From Roseburia rectibacter (GTDB lineage Bacteria > Bacillota > Clostridia > Lachnospirales > Lachnospiraceae): a stretch of DNA of 64,000 nucleotides. Every line of letters starts with the position of its first letter. Position 1 is the first letter of the stretch. The notes beneath the pieces were generated by a model. It made no database searches, was not told the DNA's origin, and saw nothing but the letters and a program-made list of their open reading frames with translations. The DNA lies in the NCBI RefSeq assembly GCF_014287515.2, contig NZ_CP092473.1, positions 602,001 to 666,000 on the forward strand, given 5' to 3'. Both the position numbers and the translations under genes were made by a program. Shown one piece after another: positions 1 through 9,271 of this stretch.

Positions 1-561
1 GAGAACGACGGATACAGCGCAGTTCAGGTTGCATTTGCAGACAAGAAAGAAAAAGTTGTCAGCAAAGATGCAAATGGTAAGAAAGAAATCAGAAACAGAC
101 ATGGCGTAAACAAAGCTCAGATGGGACACTTTGCAAAAGCTGGTGTATCCGGAAAGAGATATGTCAGAGAGTTCAAATTTGAGAACGCAGACGAGTACAA
201 ACTTGGAGATGTTATCAAAGCTGATATTTTTGCAGAGGGCGACAAGATCGACGCTACTGCAATTTCCAAAGGTAAAGGTTTCCAGGGCGCTATCAAGAGA
301 TTAGGACAGCATAGAGGTCCTATGGCTCATGGTTCTAAATTCCATCGTCATCAGGGTTCTAACGGTGCATGTTCTTCACCGAGCCGTGTATTCAAAGGAA
401 AAGGAATGCCTGGACATATGGGAAGCGTAAAAGTTACAACACAGAATCTTGAAGTTGTAAGAGTTGACGCTGAGAACAACCTGCTCTTAGTTAAAGGTGC
501 TGTACCAGGCGCTAAGAAATGCATGGTAACAATCAAAGAAACTGTAAAAGCAGGTAAATAG
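1..561 (+). CDS. rplC: 50S ribosomal protein L3, partial (5' end outside window)
   Basis: L3 is an early-assembling 50S protein that reaches toward the peptidyl-transferase centre. The frame is open from base 1 (starting E-N-D-G-Y), so the true start is upstream; 186 codons are present of a usual 205-210. The family segments [12 protein letters not shown] and [10 protein letters not shown] are clear. The C-terminus ends in a basic tail (TVKAGK). It is followed after 28 bp by rplD with a strong GGAGG site, as in the S10 operon of Firmicutes. An internal ATG at 121 is not the start, because L3 similarity continues upstream of it. Confidence 0.98.
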   Translation, partial: ENDGYSAVQVAFADKKEKVVSKDANGKKEIRNRHGVNKAQMGHFAKAGVSGKRYVREFKFENADEYKLGDVIKADIFAEGDKIDATAISKGKGFQGAIKRLGQHRGPMAHGSKFHRHQGSNGACSSPSRVFKGKGMPGHMGSVKVTTQNLEVVRVDAENNLLLVKGAVPGAKKCMVTIKETVKAGK

Positions 562-589
562 TGCTTAGATAGGAAAGGAGGAAACAACA

Positions 590-1210
590 ATGGCTAACGT
601 AGCTGTTTATAATATGGAAGGCAAAGAAGTAGGAAGCCTGGAGTTAAACGATGCTGTTTTCGGAGTAGAAGTTAACGAGCATCTTGTACACATGGCAGTA
701 CTTCAGCAGCTTGCAAATAACCGTCAGGGAACTCAGAAAGCAAAAACACGTTCTGAAGTTCGCGGTGGTGGTAGAAAACCATGGAGACAGAAAGGAACCG
801 GTCATGCAAGACAGGGTTCAACAAGAGCTCCACAGTGGACTCATGGTGGAGTTGTATTTGCTCCGGTACCAAGAGACTACTCTTTCAAATTAAACAAAAA
901 AGAGAAGAGAGCAGCATTAAAATCTGCACTCACATCCAGAGTAAATGAGAGCAAGTTCATCGTTGTTGATGAGTTAAAACTTGACTCCATTAAGACAAAG
1001 AACTTCGTTCAGGTTCTGAACAACTTAAAAGTTGAGAAAGCATTAGTTGTATTAAACGATATGGATGCAAACGTGATCAAATCTGCAAGCAACGTTCCGA
1101 CTGTTAAAACTGCTCAGACAAACGAGTTAAACGTATTTGATGTATTAAAATATGATACAGTTGTTGTAACAAAAGACGCTGTTAAGACTATCGAGGAGGT
1201 GTATGCATAA
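590..1210 (+). CDS. rplD: 50S ribosomal protein L4
   Basis: L4 is a 23S rRNA-binding protein that lines the peptide exit tunnel. In some bacteria it also represses the S10 operon. The protein is 206 aa, normal for the family. The conserved tunnel loop is visible in the first half, with the segments [20 protein letters not shown] and [10 protein letters not shown]. The ATG is preceded by AAAGGAGG at a standard distance. The stop codon overlaps the rplW start by one base (TAATG), which suggests translational coupling. I see no L4-binding leader in the window; it would lie upstream of rpsJ/rplC. Confidence 0.98.
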   Translation: MANVAVYNMEGKEVGSLELNDAVFGVEVNEHLVHMAVLQQLANNRQGTQKAKTRSEVRGGGRKPWRQKGTGHARQGSTRAPQWTHGGVVFAPVPRDYSFKLNKKEKRAALKSALTSRVNESKFIVVDELKLDSIKTKNFVQVLNNLKVEKALVVLNDMDANVIKSASNVPTVKTAQTNELNVFDVLKYDTVVVTKDAVKTIEEVYA

Positions 1211-1509
1211 TGGCAAACGTACAGTATTATGATGTAATCCTCAAACCGGTTATTACCGAGAAATCCATGGCAGCTATGGCTGAGAAGAAATATACTTTCT
1301 TAGTTCATCCGGAAGCAAATAAGACCATGATCAAAGAAGCAGTTGAGAAAATGTTCGAGGGCACAAAAGTTGCCAGCGTTAACACCATGAACATGGATGG
1401 AAAGAACAAAAGACGTGGCATGGTTTATGGAAAAACTGCTAAGACAAAGAAAGCTATCGTTCAGTTAACAGAAGACAGCAAAGATATCGAGATCTTTGCT
1501 GGACTGTAA
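1210..1509 (+). CDS. rplW: 50S ribosomal protein L23
   Basis: L23 sits at the tunnel exit and is the docking site for trigger factor and the signal recognition particle. The product is 99 aa, a usual length. It starts with the typical segment [13 protein letters not shown], and the extended-loop region contains the basic stretch KNKRRG. The start codon overlaps the rplD stop by one base, and the ribosome binding site (GAGGTG) lies inside the end of rplD. A 66-bp gap with its own GAAAGGAG site follows before rplB. Confidence 0.98.
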   Translation: MANVQYYDVILKPVITEKSMAAMAEKKYTFLVHPEANKTMIKEAVEKMFEGTKVASVNTMNMDGKNKRRGMVYGKTAKTKKAIVQLTEDSKDIEIFAGL

Positions 1510-1575
1510 GATAAATTTTAGATAGCAAACTAAGCGCAGCGATGCGCGATAACAAACATCGAAAGGAGAACAACA

Positions 1576-2421
1576 ATGGGAATTAAGACATATAACCCAT
1601 ATACACCTTCCAGAAGAAATATGACTGGCTCTGATTTCTCCGAGATCACAAAAACAACTCCGGAAAAATCACTGGTAACTTCTTTAAAGAAGAACGCTGG
1701 TCGTAACAATCAGGGTAAAATCACTGTAAGACACCATGGCGGTGGAAACAGAAGAAAATACAGAGTTATCGATTTCAAGAGAAACGGTAAAGACGGAATC
1801 CCGGCTAAAGTAGTCGGAATCGAGTACGATCCGAACAGAACAGCTAACATCGCTTTGATCTGCTACGCAGATGGCGAGAAAGCATATATCCTTGCTCCGG
1901 CTGGTTTAACAGACGGCATGACAGTTATGAGCGGTGCAACTGCAGAAGTTCGTGTTGGTAACTGCTTACCACTTGAGAATATCCCGGTTGGTACCCAGGT
2001 ACACAACATCGAGTTATATCCGGGTAAGGGCGGACAGTTAGTTCGTTCCGCTGGTATGAGCGCTCAGTTAATGGCTAAAGAAGGAAAATATGCAACACTT
2101 CGTCTTCCTTCAGGCGAAATGCGTATGGTACCTTTAAAATGCCGTGCAACAATCGGTGTTATCGGAAACGGTGATCACAACTTAGTTAACATCGGTAAAG
2201 CAGGACGTAAACGTCACATGGGTGTTCGCCCGACAGTTCGTGGTTCTGTTATGAACCCGAATGACCATCCACACGGAGGTGGTGAAGGACGTGCTCCGAT
2301 CGGACGTCCGGGTCCATGTACTCCTTGGGGTAAACCTGCTCTTGGTCTTAAGACTAGAAAGAAGAATAAAGCTTCTAACAAGTTAATCGTAAGACGTAGA
2401 GATGGTAAAGCCTTAAAATAA
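1576..2421 (+). CDS. rplB: 50S ribosomal protein L2
   Basis: L2 is one of the most conserved 50S proteins and is needed for subunit association and peptidyl transfer. The 281-aa length is normal. The segments [16 protein letters not shown] (N-terminal) and [20 protein letters not shown] near residues 215-235 are diagnostic; the second includes the conserved histidine region near the active centre. The ATG follows GAAAGGAG. The 3' end is unusual: the last codons and stop form one arm of a perfect 19-bp inverted repeat (2408-2449), and the gap to rpsS is 286 bp rather than the usual few tens. Confidence 0.98.
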   Translation: MGIKTYNPYTPSRRNMTGSDFSEITKTTPEKSLVTSLKKNAGRNNQGKITVRHHGGGNRRKYRVIDFKRNGKDGIPAKVVGIEYDPNRTANIALICYADGEKAYILAPAGLTDGMTVMSGATAEVRVGNCLPLENIPVGTQVHNIELYPGKGGQLVRSAGMSAQLMAKEGKYATLRLPSGEMRMVPLKCRATIGVIGNGDHNLVNIGKAGRKRHMGVRPTVRGSVMNPNDHPHGGGEGRAPIGRPGPCTPWGKPALGLKTRKKNKASNKLIVRRRDGKALK

Positions 2422-2449
2422 TAAGCTGGGGCTTATTATTTTAAGGCTT
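2408..2449 (+). repeat. Perfect 19-bp inverted repeat over the rplB stop codon
   Basis: The left arm AAGCCTTAAAATAATAAGC (2408-2426), a TGGG loop (2427-2430) and the right arm (2431-2449) are exact reverse complements. The left arm includes the last rplB codons and the TAA stop. No T-run follows, so this is not a classical terminator. It could be an mRNA 3'-end stabiliser or a processing signal between the rplB and rpsS parts of the operon. Confidence 0.85.
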
Positions 2450-2707
2450 GGAAGAAGCAGAAAGCGCTTCTTCCGGTTCGTGGCAATGACTAATAAAAAC
2501 AGATATGTTTTTTGAAATTGCAACGGTGACTGGATGAGGAGCAGAAACTGTTTCTTCCGGTCTTTGAAAAAATAATAAAAAATTAGAAAACCGGGAGAAG
2601 TTTTGCTTGCTTCTTCCGGTAATCTCTGATATAATAAACAAGATGTTCGGAGTCCGAGGAAACACACGGCAGTGTGTAAAGGGGACTGACAAAATAGGAG
2701 GTAAATT
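2450..2707 (+). other. Long hairpin-rich gap upstream of rpsS
   Basis: No credible gene is seen in these 258 bases. Two more hairpins are visible. One pairs GGAAGAAGC (2450-2458) with GCTTCTTCC (2466-2474). The other pairs CCGGGAGAAG (2591-2600) with CTTCTTCCGG (2610-2619) through one G-U pair. A third TTCTTCCGG copy lies at 2552-2560. A TATAAT at 2630-2635 has no good -35 box at normal spacing, so an internal promoter is only possible. The region ends in AGGAGG for rpsS. Confidence 0.6.
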
Positions 2708-2989
2708 ATGGCTCGTTCATTAAAAAAAGGACCATTCGCTGATGCCAGCCTGCTGAAAAAAGTAGACGCTATGAATGCATCTGGTGACAAATCTGTTATT
2801 AAGACATGGTCACGTCGTTCTACAATCTTCCCTCAGTTCGTTGGTCATACCATCGCTGTTCATGACGGAAGAAAACATGTACCTGTATATGTAACAGAAG
2901 ATATGGTTGGACATAAACTTGGTGAGTTCGTTGCAACAAGAACTTACAGAGGACATGGAAAAGACGAAAAGAAATCAGGCGTTAGATAA
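2708..2989 (+). CDS. rpsS: 30S ribosomal protein S19
   Basis: S19 binds 16S rRNA in the 30S head next to S13. The product is 93 aa, normal. It begins with the hallmark [10 protein letters not shown], and [10 protein letters not shown] is near the end. The RBS is TAGGAGGT, seven bases upstream. This is the first gene after the 286-bp gap, so its expression may be controlled separately from rplC-rplB. rplV follows after 24 bp. Confidence 0.98.
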   Translation: MARSLKKGPFADASLLKKVDAMNASGDKSVIKTWSRRSTIFPQFVGHTIAVHDGRKHVPVYVTEDMVGHKLGEFVATRTYRGHGKDEKKSGVR

Positions 2990-3013
2990 GATATTTGAAA
3001 GGAGGTTTCATCC

Positions 3014-3400
3014 ATGGCTAAGGGACATAGAAGTCAGATTAAAAGAGAAAGAAATGAAGTAAAAGATACCAGACCTTCCGCTAAGTTATCTTACGCAAGA
3101 GTGTCTGTTCAGAAAGCTTGTTTCGTATTAGATGCAATCCGTGGAAAGGATGTTCAGACAGCATTAGCTATCGTAACATACAATCCGAGATATGCTTCAA
3201 GCTTAGTAAAGAAATTATTAGAGTCAGCAATCGCAAACGCTGAAAACAACAATGGAATGAAAGCAGAAAACCTTTATGTTGCAGAGTGCTACGCAAATAA
3301 AGGACCGACAATGAAGAGAATCAGACCGAGAGCACAGGGTAGAGCTTACAGAATCGAAAAGAGAATGAGCCACATCACAATCGTGCTTGACGAGAAATAA
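3014..3400 (+). CDS. rplV: 50S ribosomal protein L22
   Basis: L22 contacts all 23S rRNA domains, and its beta-hairpin lines the exit tunnel near the macrolide site. At 128 aa it has a slightly long N-terminus (a Lys/Arg-rich 20 residues) before the core that starts near [13 protein letters not shown]. The tunnel-loop and C-terminal motif [18 protein letters not shown] is intact. The RBS is AAAGGAGG. rpsC follows after 11 bp. Confidence 0.97.
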   Translation: MAKGHRSQIKRERNEVKDTRPSAKLSYARVSVQKACFVLDAIRGKDVQTALAIVTYNPRYASSLVKKLLESAIANAENNNGMKAENLYVAECYANKGPTMKRIRPRAQGRAYRIEKRMSHITIVLDEK

Positions 3401-3411
3401 GGAGGTCAAAT

Positions 3412-4068
3412 ATGGGACAGAAAGTTAATCCACATGGCTTAAGAGTCGGCGTTATCAAAGACTGGGACTCTAAATGGTATGCGGAAGCAGATTTTGCAGA
3501 TTTCTTAGTAGAAGATTACAATATCAGAACATATCTGAAAAAGAAATTATATGCAGCAGGTGTTTCTAAGATCGAGATCGAGAGAGCATCTGACCGTGTG
3601 AAAGTTATCATCTACACAGCTAAACCGGGTGTAGTAATCGGAAAAGGCGGAGCTGAGATCGAGAAGATCAAAGGCGAAGTTCAGAAATTCACAGATAAGA
3701 AATTAGTTGTTGATATCAAAGAAGTTAAAAGACCGGATCGTGATGCTCAGTTAGTAGCTGAGAACATTGCATTACAGTTAGAAAACCGTGTTTCTTTCCG
3801 TAGAGCAATGAAATCCTGCATGGGAAGAACCATGAAATCAGGAGCAAAGGGAATCAAAACATCCTGTTCCGGACGTCTTGGCGGTGCTGATATGGCTCGT
3901 ACAGAGTTCTACTCTGAGGGAACTATTCCGCTTCAGACATTAAGAGCTGATATTGATTATGGATTCGCTGAAGCAGATACAACCTACGGTAAAGTTGGTG
4001 TTAAGGTTTGGATCTACAAAGGCGAGGTACTTCCTACAAGAGCTAATAAGGAAGGAGGAGTACAGTAA
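3412..4068 (+). CDS. rpsC: 30S ribosomal protein S3
   Basis: S3 lies at the mRNA entry channel and contributes to helicase activity of the ribosome. The product is 218 aa. It starts [16 protein letters not shown] type-2 KH domain is visible with the loop [13 protein letters not shown] near residues 76-88. The C-terminal half carries [13 protein letters not shown]. The stop overlaps the rplP start by one base (TAATG), which indicates coupled translation. RBS AGGAGGT. Confidence 0.98.
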   Translation: MGQKVNPHGLRVGVIKDWDSKWYAEADFADFLVEDYNIRTYLKKKLYAAGVSKIEIERASDRVKVIIYTAKPGVVIGKGGAEIEKIKGEVQKFTDKKLVVDIKEVKRPDRDAQLVAENIALQLENRVSFRRAMKSCMGRTMKSGAKGIKTSCSGRLGGADMARTEFYSEGTIPLQTLRADIDYGFAEADTTYGKVGVKVWIYKGEVLPTRANKEGGVQ

Positions 4069-4505
4069 TGTTAATGCCAAAAAGAGTAAAACATCGTAAA
4101 CAGTTCCGTGGCTCTATGAGCGGAAAGGCTACAAGAGGTAATACGATCACTTATGGTGAGTATGGTATTATTTCAACTGAGCCATGCTGGATCAAAGCAA
4201 ACCAGATCGAGGCAGCCCGTGTTGCGATGACAAGATATATCAAACGTGGTGGTAAAGTTTGGATCAAAATTTTCCCAGAGAAACCAATTACTCATAAACC
4301 TATGGGTGTTCGTATGGGTAAAGGAAAGGGTGCTCCAGAGTACTGGGTAGCCGTTGTGAAACCAGGTCGTGTATTATTTGAAATCTCCGGTGTTCCGGAA
4401 GACGTTGCGAAAGAAGCGTTACGTCTTGCTACACACAAATTACCTTGCAAATGTAAAGTAGTTTCACGTGCAGATTTAGAAGGCGGTGTATCAAATGAAA
4501 ACTAG
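4068..4505 (+). CDS. rplP: 50S ribosomal protein L16
   Basis: L16 helps position the A-site tRNA and is needed late in 50S assembly. The protein is 145 aa with the usual [12 protein letters not shown] start. The motifs [10 protein letters not shown] and the arginine-rich region around [12 protein letters not shown] are intact. The ATG at 4068 overlaps the rpsC stop. The gene overlaps rpmC by 11 bp at its 3' end, with the rpmC RBS inside the rplP coding sequence. Confidence 0.98.
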   Translation: MLMPKRVKHRKQFRGSMSGKATRGNTITYGEYGIISTEPCWIKANQIEAARVAMTRYIKRGGKVWIKIFPEKPITHKPMGVRMGKGKGAPEYWVAVVKPGRVLFEISGVPEDVAKEALRLATHKLPCKCKVVSRADLEGGVSNEN

Positions 4506-4704
4506 TAAATATTTAGAAGAATTAAAAGGCCAGTCTGTAACAGACTTAAATGCGCAGTTAGTAGAAGCTAAAAAAGAACTTTTCAATTTGAGATTCCAGA
4601 ACGCAACGAATCAGCTGGACAACACAAGCAGAATCAAAGAAGTAAGAAAGAATATTGCAAGAATTCAGACAATCATTACTGAGAAAGAAAAAGTTGCGCA
4701 GTAG
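4495..4704 (+). CDS. rpmC: 50S ribosomal protein L29
   Basis: L29 is a small helical protein at the tunnel exit, next to L23. I chose the ATG at 4495 ([10 protein letters not shown], 69 aa) because it matches the family N-terminus and has AGGCGG eight bases upstream. An in-frame GTG at 4486 would add three residues. The motif [16 protein letters not shown] is typical, and the C-terminus is a basic helix. It overlaps the end of rplP by 11 bp. Confidence 0.96.
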   Translation: MKTSKYLEELKGQSVTDLNAQLVEAKKELFNLRFQNATNQLDNTSRIKEVRKNIARIQTIITEKEKVAQ

Positions 4705-4730
4705 GATTCCAGAAAGGAGATTAATCGGTC

Positions 4731-4988
4731 GTGGAAGAAAGAAATCTTAGAAAAACACGTGTTGGTATTGTTGTAAGCGACAAGATGGATAAAACAATCA
4801 CTGTTGCAATCCAGGATAACGTAAGACATCCTCTTTACAACAAGATCGTTAAGAAAACATACAAATTAAAAGCTCATGACGAGAATAACGAATGTAAGAT
4901 CGGTGATAAAGTAAAAGTTATGGAGACAAGACCATTATCGAAAGATAAGAGATGGAGACTTGTAGAAATCATGGAAAGAGCAAAATAA
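4731..4988 (+). CDS. rpsQ: 30S ribosomal protein S17
   Basis: S17 is a primary 16S rRNA-binding OB-fold protein needed early in 30S assembly. The product is 85 aa. The start is GTG, supported by AAAGGAG at 4713-4719 and by the family N-terminus ([20 protein letters not shown]). The core segment [13 protein letters not shown] and the [13 protein letters not shown] end are typical. rplN follows after 18 bp. Confidence 0.97.
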   Translation: MEERNLRKTRVGIVVSDKMDKTITVAIQDNVRHPLYNKIVKKTYKLKAHDENNECKIGDKVKVMETRPLSKDKRWRLVEIMERAK

Positions 4989-5006
4989 TTAAAGGAGGCT
5001 ACAAGC

Positions 5007-5375
5007 ATGGTACAACAGGAAAGTAGACTTAAGGTAGCCGATAACACAGGAGCAAGAGAGTTACTCGTTATTCGTGTTATGGGTGGATCTACTAGAAGAT
5101 ATGCGAATATTGGTGATGTAGTAGTTGCTACGGTCAAAGAGGCAACACCAGGCGGTGTTGTTAAAAAAGGTGATGTCGTAAAAGCTGTAGTTGTTCGTTC
5201 AGTAAAAGGTGCACGTCGTAAAGACGGTTCTTATATCAAATTTGATGAAAACGCAGCAGTTATTATTAAAGATGACAAAACTCCAAGAGGAACACGTATT
5301 TTTGGACCAGTAGCAAGAGAGCTTCGTGAGAAACAGTTCATGAAAATTGTTTCCTTAGCTCCGGAAGTATTGTAG
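5007..5375 (+). CDS. rplN: 50S ribosomal protein L14
   Basis: L14 forms an intersubunit bridge with 16S rRNA and interacts with L19. The product is 122 aa and starts [19 protein letters not shown]. The conserved [15 protein letters not shown] lies near residues 97-111, and the C-terminus is [11 protein letters not shown]. The RBS is AAAGGAGG. The gap to rplX is 12 bp. Confidence 0.98.
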   Translation: MVQQESRLKVADNTGARELLVIRVMGGSTRRYANIGDVVVATVKEATPGGVVKKGDVVKAVVVRSVKGARRKDGSYIKFDENAAVIIKDDKTPRGTRIFGPVARELREKQFMKIVSLAPEVL

Positions 5376-5387
5376 GAGGACCAGGAT

Positions 5388-5699
5388 ATGGCAACCATGA
5401 AAATTAAAAAAGGCGATATGGTCAAAGTGATCGCTGGTAAAGATAAAGACAAAGAAGGCAAAGTTATTGCTGTAAATACAAAGAACAATACCGTTCTGGT
5501 AGAGGGTATCAACATGGTGACGAAACATGCAAAACCAAGCATGGCTAATCAGCAGGGTGGTATCATCCATCAGGAGGGACCTGTTGACATTTCAAACGTT
5601 ATGTATCTTCACAAAGGAACAGCTACCCGCGTAGGTTTCAAGATGGATGGAGATAAAAAAGTACGTTTCGCAAAGAAAACAGGCGAAGTGATCGATTAA
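5388..5699 (+). CDS. rplX: 50S ribosomal protein L24
   Basis: L24 is an assembly initiator of the 50S subunit with an N-terminal KOW motif ([20 protein letters not shown], residues 6-25). The length is 103 aa. The segments [11 protein letters not shown] and [20 protein letters not shown] are typical of the bacterial family. The RBS is TAGGAGG. It is followed after 22 bp by rplE. Confidence 0.98.
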   Translation: MATMKIKKGDMVKVIAGKDKDKEGKVIAVNTKNNTVLVEGINMVTKHAKPSMANQQGGIIHQEGPVDISNVMYLHKGTATRVGFKMDGDKKVRFAKKTGEVID

Positions 5700-5721
5700 T
5701 TAAAGAGAGGAGGCAAAACAG

Positions 5722-6261
5722 TTGAGCAGACTTAAAGAACAGTACCAGAATGAGATCGTAGATGCTATGATCAAAAAATTTGGATATAAAAATATCATGG
5801 AAGTGCCGAAGCTCGATAAGATCGTTGTAAACATGGGCGTTGGCGAAGCAAAAGAGAACGCAAAATTATTAGAGGCTGCAATCAAAGACATGGAGACTAT
5901 CACAGGTCAGAAAGCAGTTCCTACAAAAGCTAAAAACGCAATTGCAAACTTCAAGATCAGAGAAGGAATGGCAATCGGATGTAAAACAACACTGCGTGGC
6001 GAGAAAATGTACGAGTTTATGGATCGTTTAATTAACCTTGCATTACCACGTGTACGTGACTTCAGAGGTGTTAACCCGAATGCATTTGACGGTCGTGGAA
6101 ACTATGCCCTTGGTATCAAAGAGCAGTTAATCTTCCCGGAAATCGAGTATGATAAAGTTGATAAAGTTCGTGGTATGGATATCATTTTCGTTACCACTGC
6201 AAAAACAGACGAAGAAGCTCGTGAGTTATTGACATTGTTCAATATGCCGTTCGCCAAATAA
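5722..6261 (+). CDS. rplE: 50S ribosomal protein L5
   Basis: L5 binds 5S rRNA in the central protuberance and touches the P-site tRNA. The product is 179 aa. The start is TTG at 5722, chosen because AGGAGG lies at 5708-5713 and the family N-terminus ([12 protein letters not shown]) begins there. The motifs [30 protein letters not shown] and [20 protein letters not shown] are diagnostic. The unusual start codon may lower initiation relative to its neighbours. Confidence 0.98.
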   Translation: MSRLKEQYQNEIVDAMIKKFGYKNIMEVPKLDKIVVNMGVGEAKENAKLLEAAIKDMETITGQKAVPTKAKNAIANFKIREGMAIGCKTTLRGEKMYEFMDRLINLALPRVRDFRGVNPNAFDGRGNYALGIKEQLIFPEIEYDKVDKVRGMDIIFVTTAKTDEEARELLTLFNMPFAK

Positions 6262-6276
6262 TAGGAGGGAATTTTA

Positions 6277-6462
6277 ATGGCTAAAACATCTATGAAAGTA
6301 AAACAGCAGCGTAAACCAAAGTTCTCTACCAGAGCTTACACACGTTGCAAAATTTGTGGACGTCCACATTCTGTTTTAAGAAAATACGGAATCTGCAGAG
6401 TATGTTTCCGTGAATTAGCATACAAAGGCCAGATACCAGGCGTTAAGAAAGCAAGCTGGTAA
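6277..6462 (+). CDS. rpsN: 30S ribosomal protein S14, zinc-binding type Z
   Basis: S14 is a late-assembling 30S head protein. This 61-aa copy is the short zinc-ribbon form, with two CxxC pairs (CKIC and CRVC) near residues 24-43. The family ends in [12 protein letters not shown], as here. Many Firmicutes also have a zinc-free paralogue used in zinc starvation; none is in this window. A short hairpin (6471-6494) lies in the 60-bp gap before rpsH. Confidence 0.97.
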   Translation: MAKTSMKVKQQRKPKFSTRAYTRCKICGRPHSVLRKYGICRVCFRELAYKGQIPGVKKASW

Positions 6463-6522
6463 TCAGACGGCTGTGTCCGGCATGTACGGCACAGTAACTT
6501 AATAAAGGAGGAAATATACATC

Positions 6523-6924
6523 ATGACAACAAGTGATCCAATCGCAGATATGCTTACAAGAATCCGTAACGCAAACACTGCTAAACATGATACAGTTGAT
6601 GTTCCGGCATCTAAAATGAAAATCGCAATCGCAGATATTCTTGTAGATGAAGGATATATCGAAAAATATGATATCGTTGAAGATGGTAACTTCAAAACAA
6701 TCCGCATCACATTAAAATATGGTGCAGATAAGAATGAAAAGATTATCACAGGACTTAAGAGAATCTCTAAACCAGGTCTTCGTGTATACGCAGGCAAGGA
6801 TGAGCTTCCTAGAGTACTTGGCGGTTTAGGTATCGCAATCCTTTCTACCAACCAGGGTATCGTAACTGATAAAGAGGCTAGAAAGCTTCAGGTTGGTGGC
6901 GAAGTATTAGCATTCGTATGGTAA
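6523..6924 (+). CDS. rpsH: 30S ribosomal protein S8
   Basis: S8 is a primary 16S rRNA-binding protein and, in E. coli, the repressor of the spc operon. The product is 133 aa and starts [18 protein letters not shown]. The C-terminal motif [18 protein letters not shown] is typical. The RBS is AAAGGAGG. A hairpin starts in its stop codon (6924-6953), and a 227-bp gap separates it from rplF, so the operon may be cut into two expression modules here. Confidence 0.98.
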   Translation: MTTSDPIADMLTRIRNANTAKHDTVDVPASKMKIAIADILVDEGYIEKYDIVEDGNFKTIRITLKYGADKNEKIITGLKRISKPGLRVYAGKDELPRVLGGLGIAILSTNQGIVTDKEARKLQVGGEVLAFVW

Positions 6925-7151
6925 ATTTTGCCCGCCATTGGACGGACAAAATTGAAAGAACCTTCGGTTCTTTCGGTATATTTTAAGCCTTTCATACAAT
7001 GTTATTTAAAACTTTCATTTCTTCCGGGTTATTGCAACCTGGGAGAGAAGGTTCTTAAAGAATCAGGTAACTACGGCGTAAGCCGCAATTATACATTCAC
7101 GATGGCAGGTCATGCGATCTGTTGTCACAAAAAAATTTAGGAGGTACGGGC
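6925..7151 (+). other. Hairpin-rich gap between rpsH and rplF
   Basis: One hairpin pairs AATTTTG (6924-6930) with CAAAATT (6947-6953), with a few more pairs inside. Immediately after it GAAAGAACC (6954-6962) pairs with GGTTCTTTC (6966-6974). No clear T-run terminator and no good promoter were found. A 70-codon open frame at 6928 has no family match I recognise, so I read the region as an untranslated leader. It ends with TAGGAGGT, the RBS of rplF. Confidence 0.6.
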
Positions 7152-7691
7152 ATGTCACGTATAGGAAGAATGCCAATCGCAGTTCCGGCTGGTGTTACAG
7201 TGGATATTGCAGAAAATAATCATGTGACTGTAAAAGGTCCTAAGGGAACTCTGGAAAGAACCCTTCCATCTGAGATGGACATCAAATTAGAGGGTGACGA
7301 GATCATCGTTACAAGACCTAACGATTTGAAAAAAATGAAATCCTTACACGGATTAACAAGAACACTGATCAACAACATGGTTGTTGGTGTTACCAATGGA
7401 TATACCAAGGAACTCGAGGTTAACGGTGTTGGTTACAGAGCTTCTAAAGCTGGTAAAGTGCTCACACTGAACTTAGGATATTCTCATCCGGTTGAGATGG
7501 AAGATCCGGAAGGACTTGAGTCCAAAGTTGATGGAAATAAAATCATTGTATCTGGTATCGATAAAGAAAAAGTTGGCCAATACGCAGCTGAAATCAGAGA
7601 TAAGAGAAGACCTGAGCCTTACAAAGGAAAAGGTATCAAATATGCTGATGAAGTTATTAGACGTAAAGTTGGTAAGACTGGTAAGAAATAA
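7152..7691 (+). CDS. rplF: 50S ribosomal protein L6
   Basis: L6 lies near the sarcin-ricin loop and the elongation-factor site. I place the start at ATG 7152 ([15 protein letters not shown], 179 aa) because it matches the family and has TAGGAGGT seven bases upstream; an upstream GTG-started frame lacks both. The two duplicated L6 domains are present. The conserved end region has [19 protein letters not shown]. rplR follows after 18 bp. Confidence 0.98.
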   Translation: MSRIGRMPIAVPAGVTVDIAENNHVTVKGPKGTLERTLPSEMDIKLEGDEIIVTRPNDLKKMKSLHGLTRTLINNMVVGVTNGYTKELEVNGVGYRASKAGKVLTLNLGYSHPVEMEDPEGLESKVDGNKIIVSGIDKEKVGQYAAEIRDKRRPEPYKGKGIKYADEVIRRKVGKTGKK

Positions 7692-7709
7692 TTAAAGGAG
7701 TGACGAAAA

Positions 7710-8078
7710 ATGGTTAGTAAGAAATCAAGAACAGCAGTTCGCGAAAACAAACATAGAAGAATGCGTCATCATCTTGCAGGTACAGCGATGAGACCACGTC
7801 TGGCTGTTTTCAGAAGTAATAATCATATGTACGCTCAGATTATTGACGATACAGTTGGAAATACACTTGTTTCTGCATCTACACTTGATAAGGATGTAAA
7901 AGCAGAGTTAGAGAAGACCAATAACGTCGAAGCAGCAGCTAAGCTTGGTACTGTTATTGCAAAGAAAGCTTTAGACAAGGGTATTTCAACGGTTGTCTTT
8001 GATAGAGGCGGCTTTATATATGCAGGTAAAGTAAAGGCATTAGCCGAAGCAGCAAGAGAAGCTGGTTTAGACTTTTAA
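7710..8078 (+). CDS. rplR: 50S ribosomal protein L18
   Basis: L18 binds 5S rRNA together with L5 and helps attach it to the 50S subunit. The product is 122 aa, with an arginine/lysine-rich N-terminal tail ([20 protein letters not shown]) and the core [20 protein letters not shown]. The C-terminus [20 protein letters not shown] is typical. RBS AAAGGAG. rpsE follows after 18 bp. Confidence 0.98.
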   Translation: MVSKKSRTAVRENKHRRMRHHLAGTAMRPRLAVFRSNNHMYAQIIDDTVGNTLVSASTLDKDVKAELEKTNNVEAAAKLGTVIAKKALDKGISTVVFDRGGFIYAGKVKALAEAAREAGLDF

Positions 8079-8096
8079 TAGGAGGAAACGCAAAAC

Positions 8097-8606
8097 ATGA
8101 AACGTGAAATCATTGATGCTAGTCAATTAGAATTAAACGAAAAAGTGGTATCAATTAAACGTGTAACAAAAGTTGTTAAAGGTGGACGTAACTTCCGTTT
8201 TACAGCTTTAGTTGTTGTCGGCGACGGCAATGGCCATGTTGGTGCTGGCTTAGGAAAAGCATCCGAGATTCCGGAAGCAATCCGTAAAGGAAAAGAAGAT
8301 GCTATGAAGAAACTCATCACTGTAAAATTAGATGAGGTTGGCAGTGTTACACATGATGTTACCGGAAAACATACAGGTGCATCTGTATTATTAAAGAAAT
8401 CTCCAGAAGGTACTGGTATCATCGCCGGTGGTCCTGCTCGTAACGTATGTGAGCTGGCTGGTATTAAAAATATCCGTACAAAATCTCTGGGATCTAACAA
8501 CAAGCAGAATGTTGTTCTTGCAACAATCAATGCTTTAAGTCAGTTAAAATCCCCGGAAGAAGTTGCAAAACTTCGTGGAAAATCAGTTGAAGAGATTGTA
8601 GGTTAA
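8097..8606 (+). CDS. rpsE: 30S ribosomal protein S5
   Basis: S5 contributes to translational accuracy and contacts S4 and S8. The product is 169 aa. The N-terminal double-stranded RNA-binding fold has the loop [20 protein letters not shown]. The second domain contains [19 protein letters not shown]. The RBS is AGGAGG. rpmD follows after 14 bp. Confidence 0.98.
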   Translation: MKREIIDASQLELNEKVVSIKRVTKVVKGGRNFRFTALVVVGDGNGHVGAGLGKASEIPEAIRKGKEDAMKKLITVKLDEVGSVTHDVTGKHTGASVLLKKSPEGTGIIAGGPARNVCELAGIKNIRTKSLGSNNKQNVVLATINALSQLKSPEEVAKLRGKSVEEIVG

Positions 8607-8620
8607 GGAGGAGTTTTAAG

Positions 8621-8806
8621 ATGGCAGATAAGAAATTAAAAGTAACACTTGTAAAATCTACAATCGGTGCTGTTCCGAAGAACAAAAAAACAATCGAAGC
8701 ACTTGGACTGAATAAGTTATATAAAACTGTTGAGCTGCCAGATAACGCAGCAACAGCAGGTGCACTTCGTAAAGTAGCACCTTATGTAAAGGTAGAAGAG
8801 ATCTAA
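8621..8806 (+). CDS. rpmD: 50S ribosomal protein L30
   Basis: L30 is a small peripheral 50S protein, absent from some bacteria. The product is 61 aa. The segment KVTLVKSTIGAVPKNKKTIE followed by LGLNKLYKTVELPDN is the family signature. RBS AGGAGG. It sits in its usual place between rpsE and rplO. Confidence 0.97.
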   Translation: MADKKLKVTLVKSTIGAVPKNKKTIEALGLNKLYKTVELPDNAATAGALRKVAPYVKVEEI

Positions 8807-8830
8807 TAATAAGATAAGGAGGTGTCAGTA

Positions 8831-9271
8831 ATGGACTTATCCAATTTACAGGCAGCAGCAGGTTCTGCACATAGCGATAATTTCAGAAGAGGACGTGGAC
8901 ACGGTTCAGGAAACGGTAAGACTGCTGGTAAGGGACACAAGGGACAGAAAGCTCGTTCCGGAGCTCCGAGACCAGGTTTTGAAGGTGGTCAGATGCCGTT
9001 ATACAGAAGATTGCCAAAGAGAGGTTTCAAATGCAGAAACTCTAAGACAATCATCGGAATCAACCTTTCCGCCCTTGAGGCATTTGAGAACGATTCCGTT
9101 GTTTCAGTAGAGACATTAATCGAGGCTGGTATCGTTAAAAATCCTAGAGATGGAGTTAAGATTCTGGGTAATGGCGAACTTACTAAGAAACTCACCGTTC
9201 AGGCAAATGCATTCAGCGCAGCTGCAAAAGAAAAAATTGAGGCTCTTGGTGGAAAAGCAGAGGTGATCTAA
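8831..9271 (+). CDS. rplO: 50S ribosomal protein L15
   Basis: L15 is an internal 50S protein with a long unstructured N-terminal arm. I chose ATG 8831 ([15 protein letters not shown], 146 aa) over the in-frame GTG at 8822, because AAGGAGGTG at 8817-8825 is then seven bases upstream. The glycine-rich arm ([20 protein letters not shown]) and the segment [15 protein letters not shown] are diagnostic. The stop overlaps the secY start by one base. Confidence 0.97.
   Translation: MDLSNLQAAAGSAHSDNFRRGRGHGSGNGKTAGKGHKGQKARSGAPRPGFEGGQMPLYRRLPKRGFKCRNSKTIIGINLSALEAFENDSVVSVETLIEAGIVKNPRDGVKILGNGELTKKLTVQANAFSAAAKEKIEALGGKAEVI

Noticed and set aside
2600..2640. Strong promoter upstream of rpsS
   Set aside because: TATAAT at 2630-2635 has no -35 box at 16-18 bases; kept only as a possibility.
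2413..2790. 125-codon minus-strand frame over the rplB-rpsS gap
   Set aside because: Overlaps rpsS on the opposite strand, low-complexity hydrophobic translation and no RBS.
6928..7140. 70-codon open frame between rpsH and rplF
   Set aside because: Atypical composition, no RBS and no family match; it ends just before the rplF RBS and overlaps hairpins. Read as untranslated leader.
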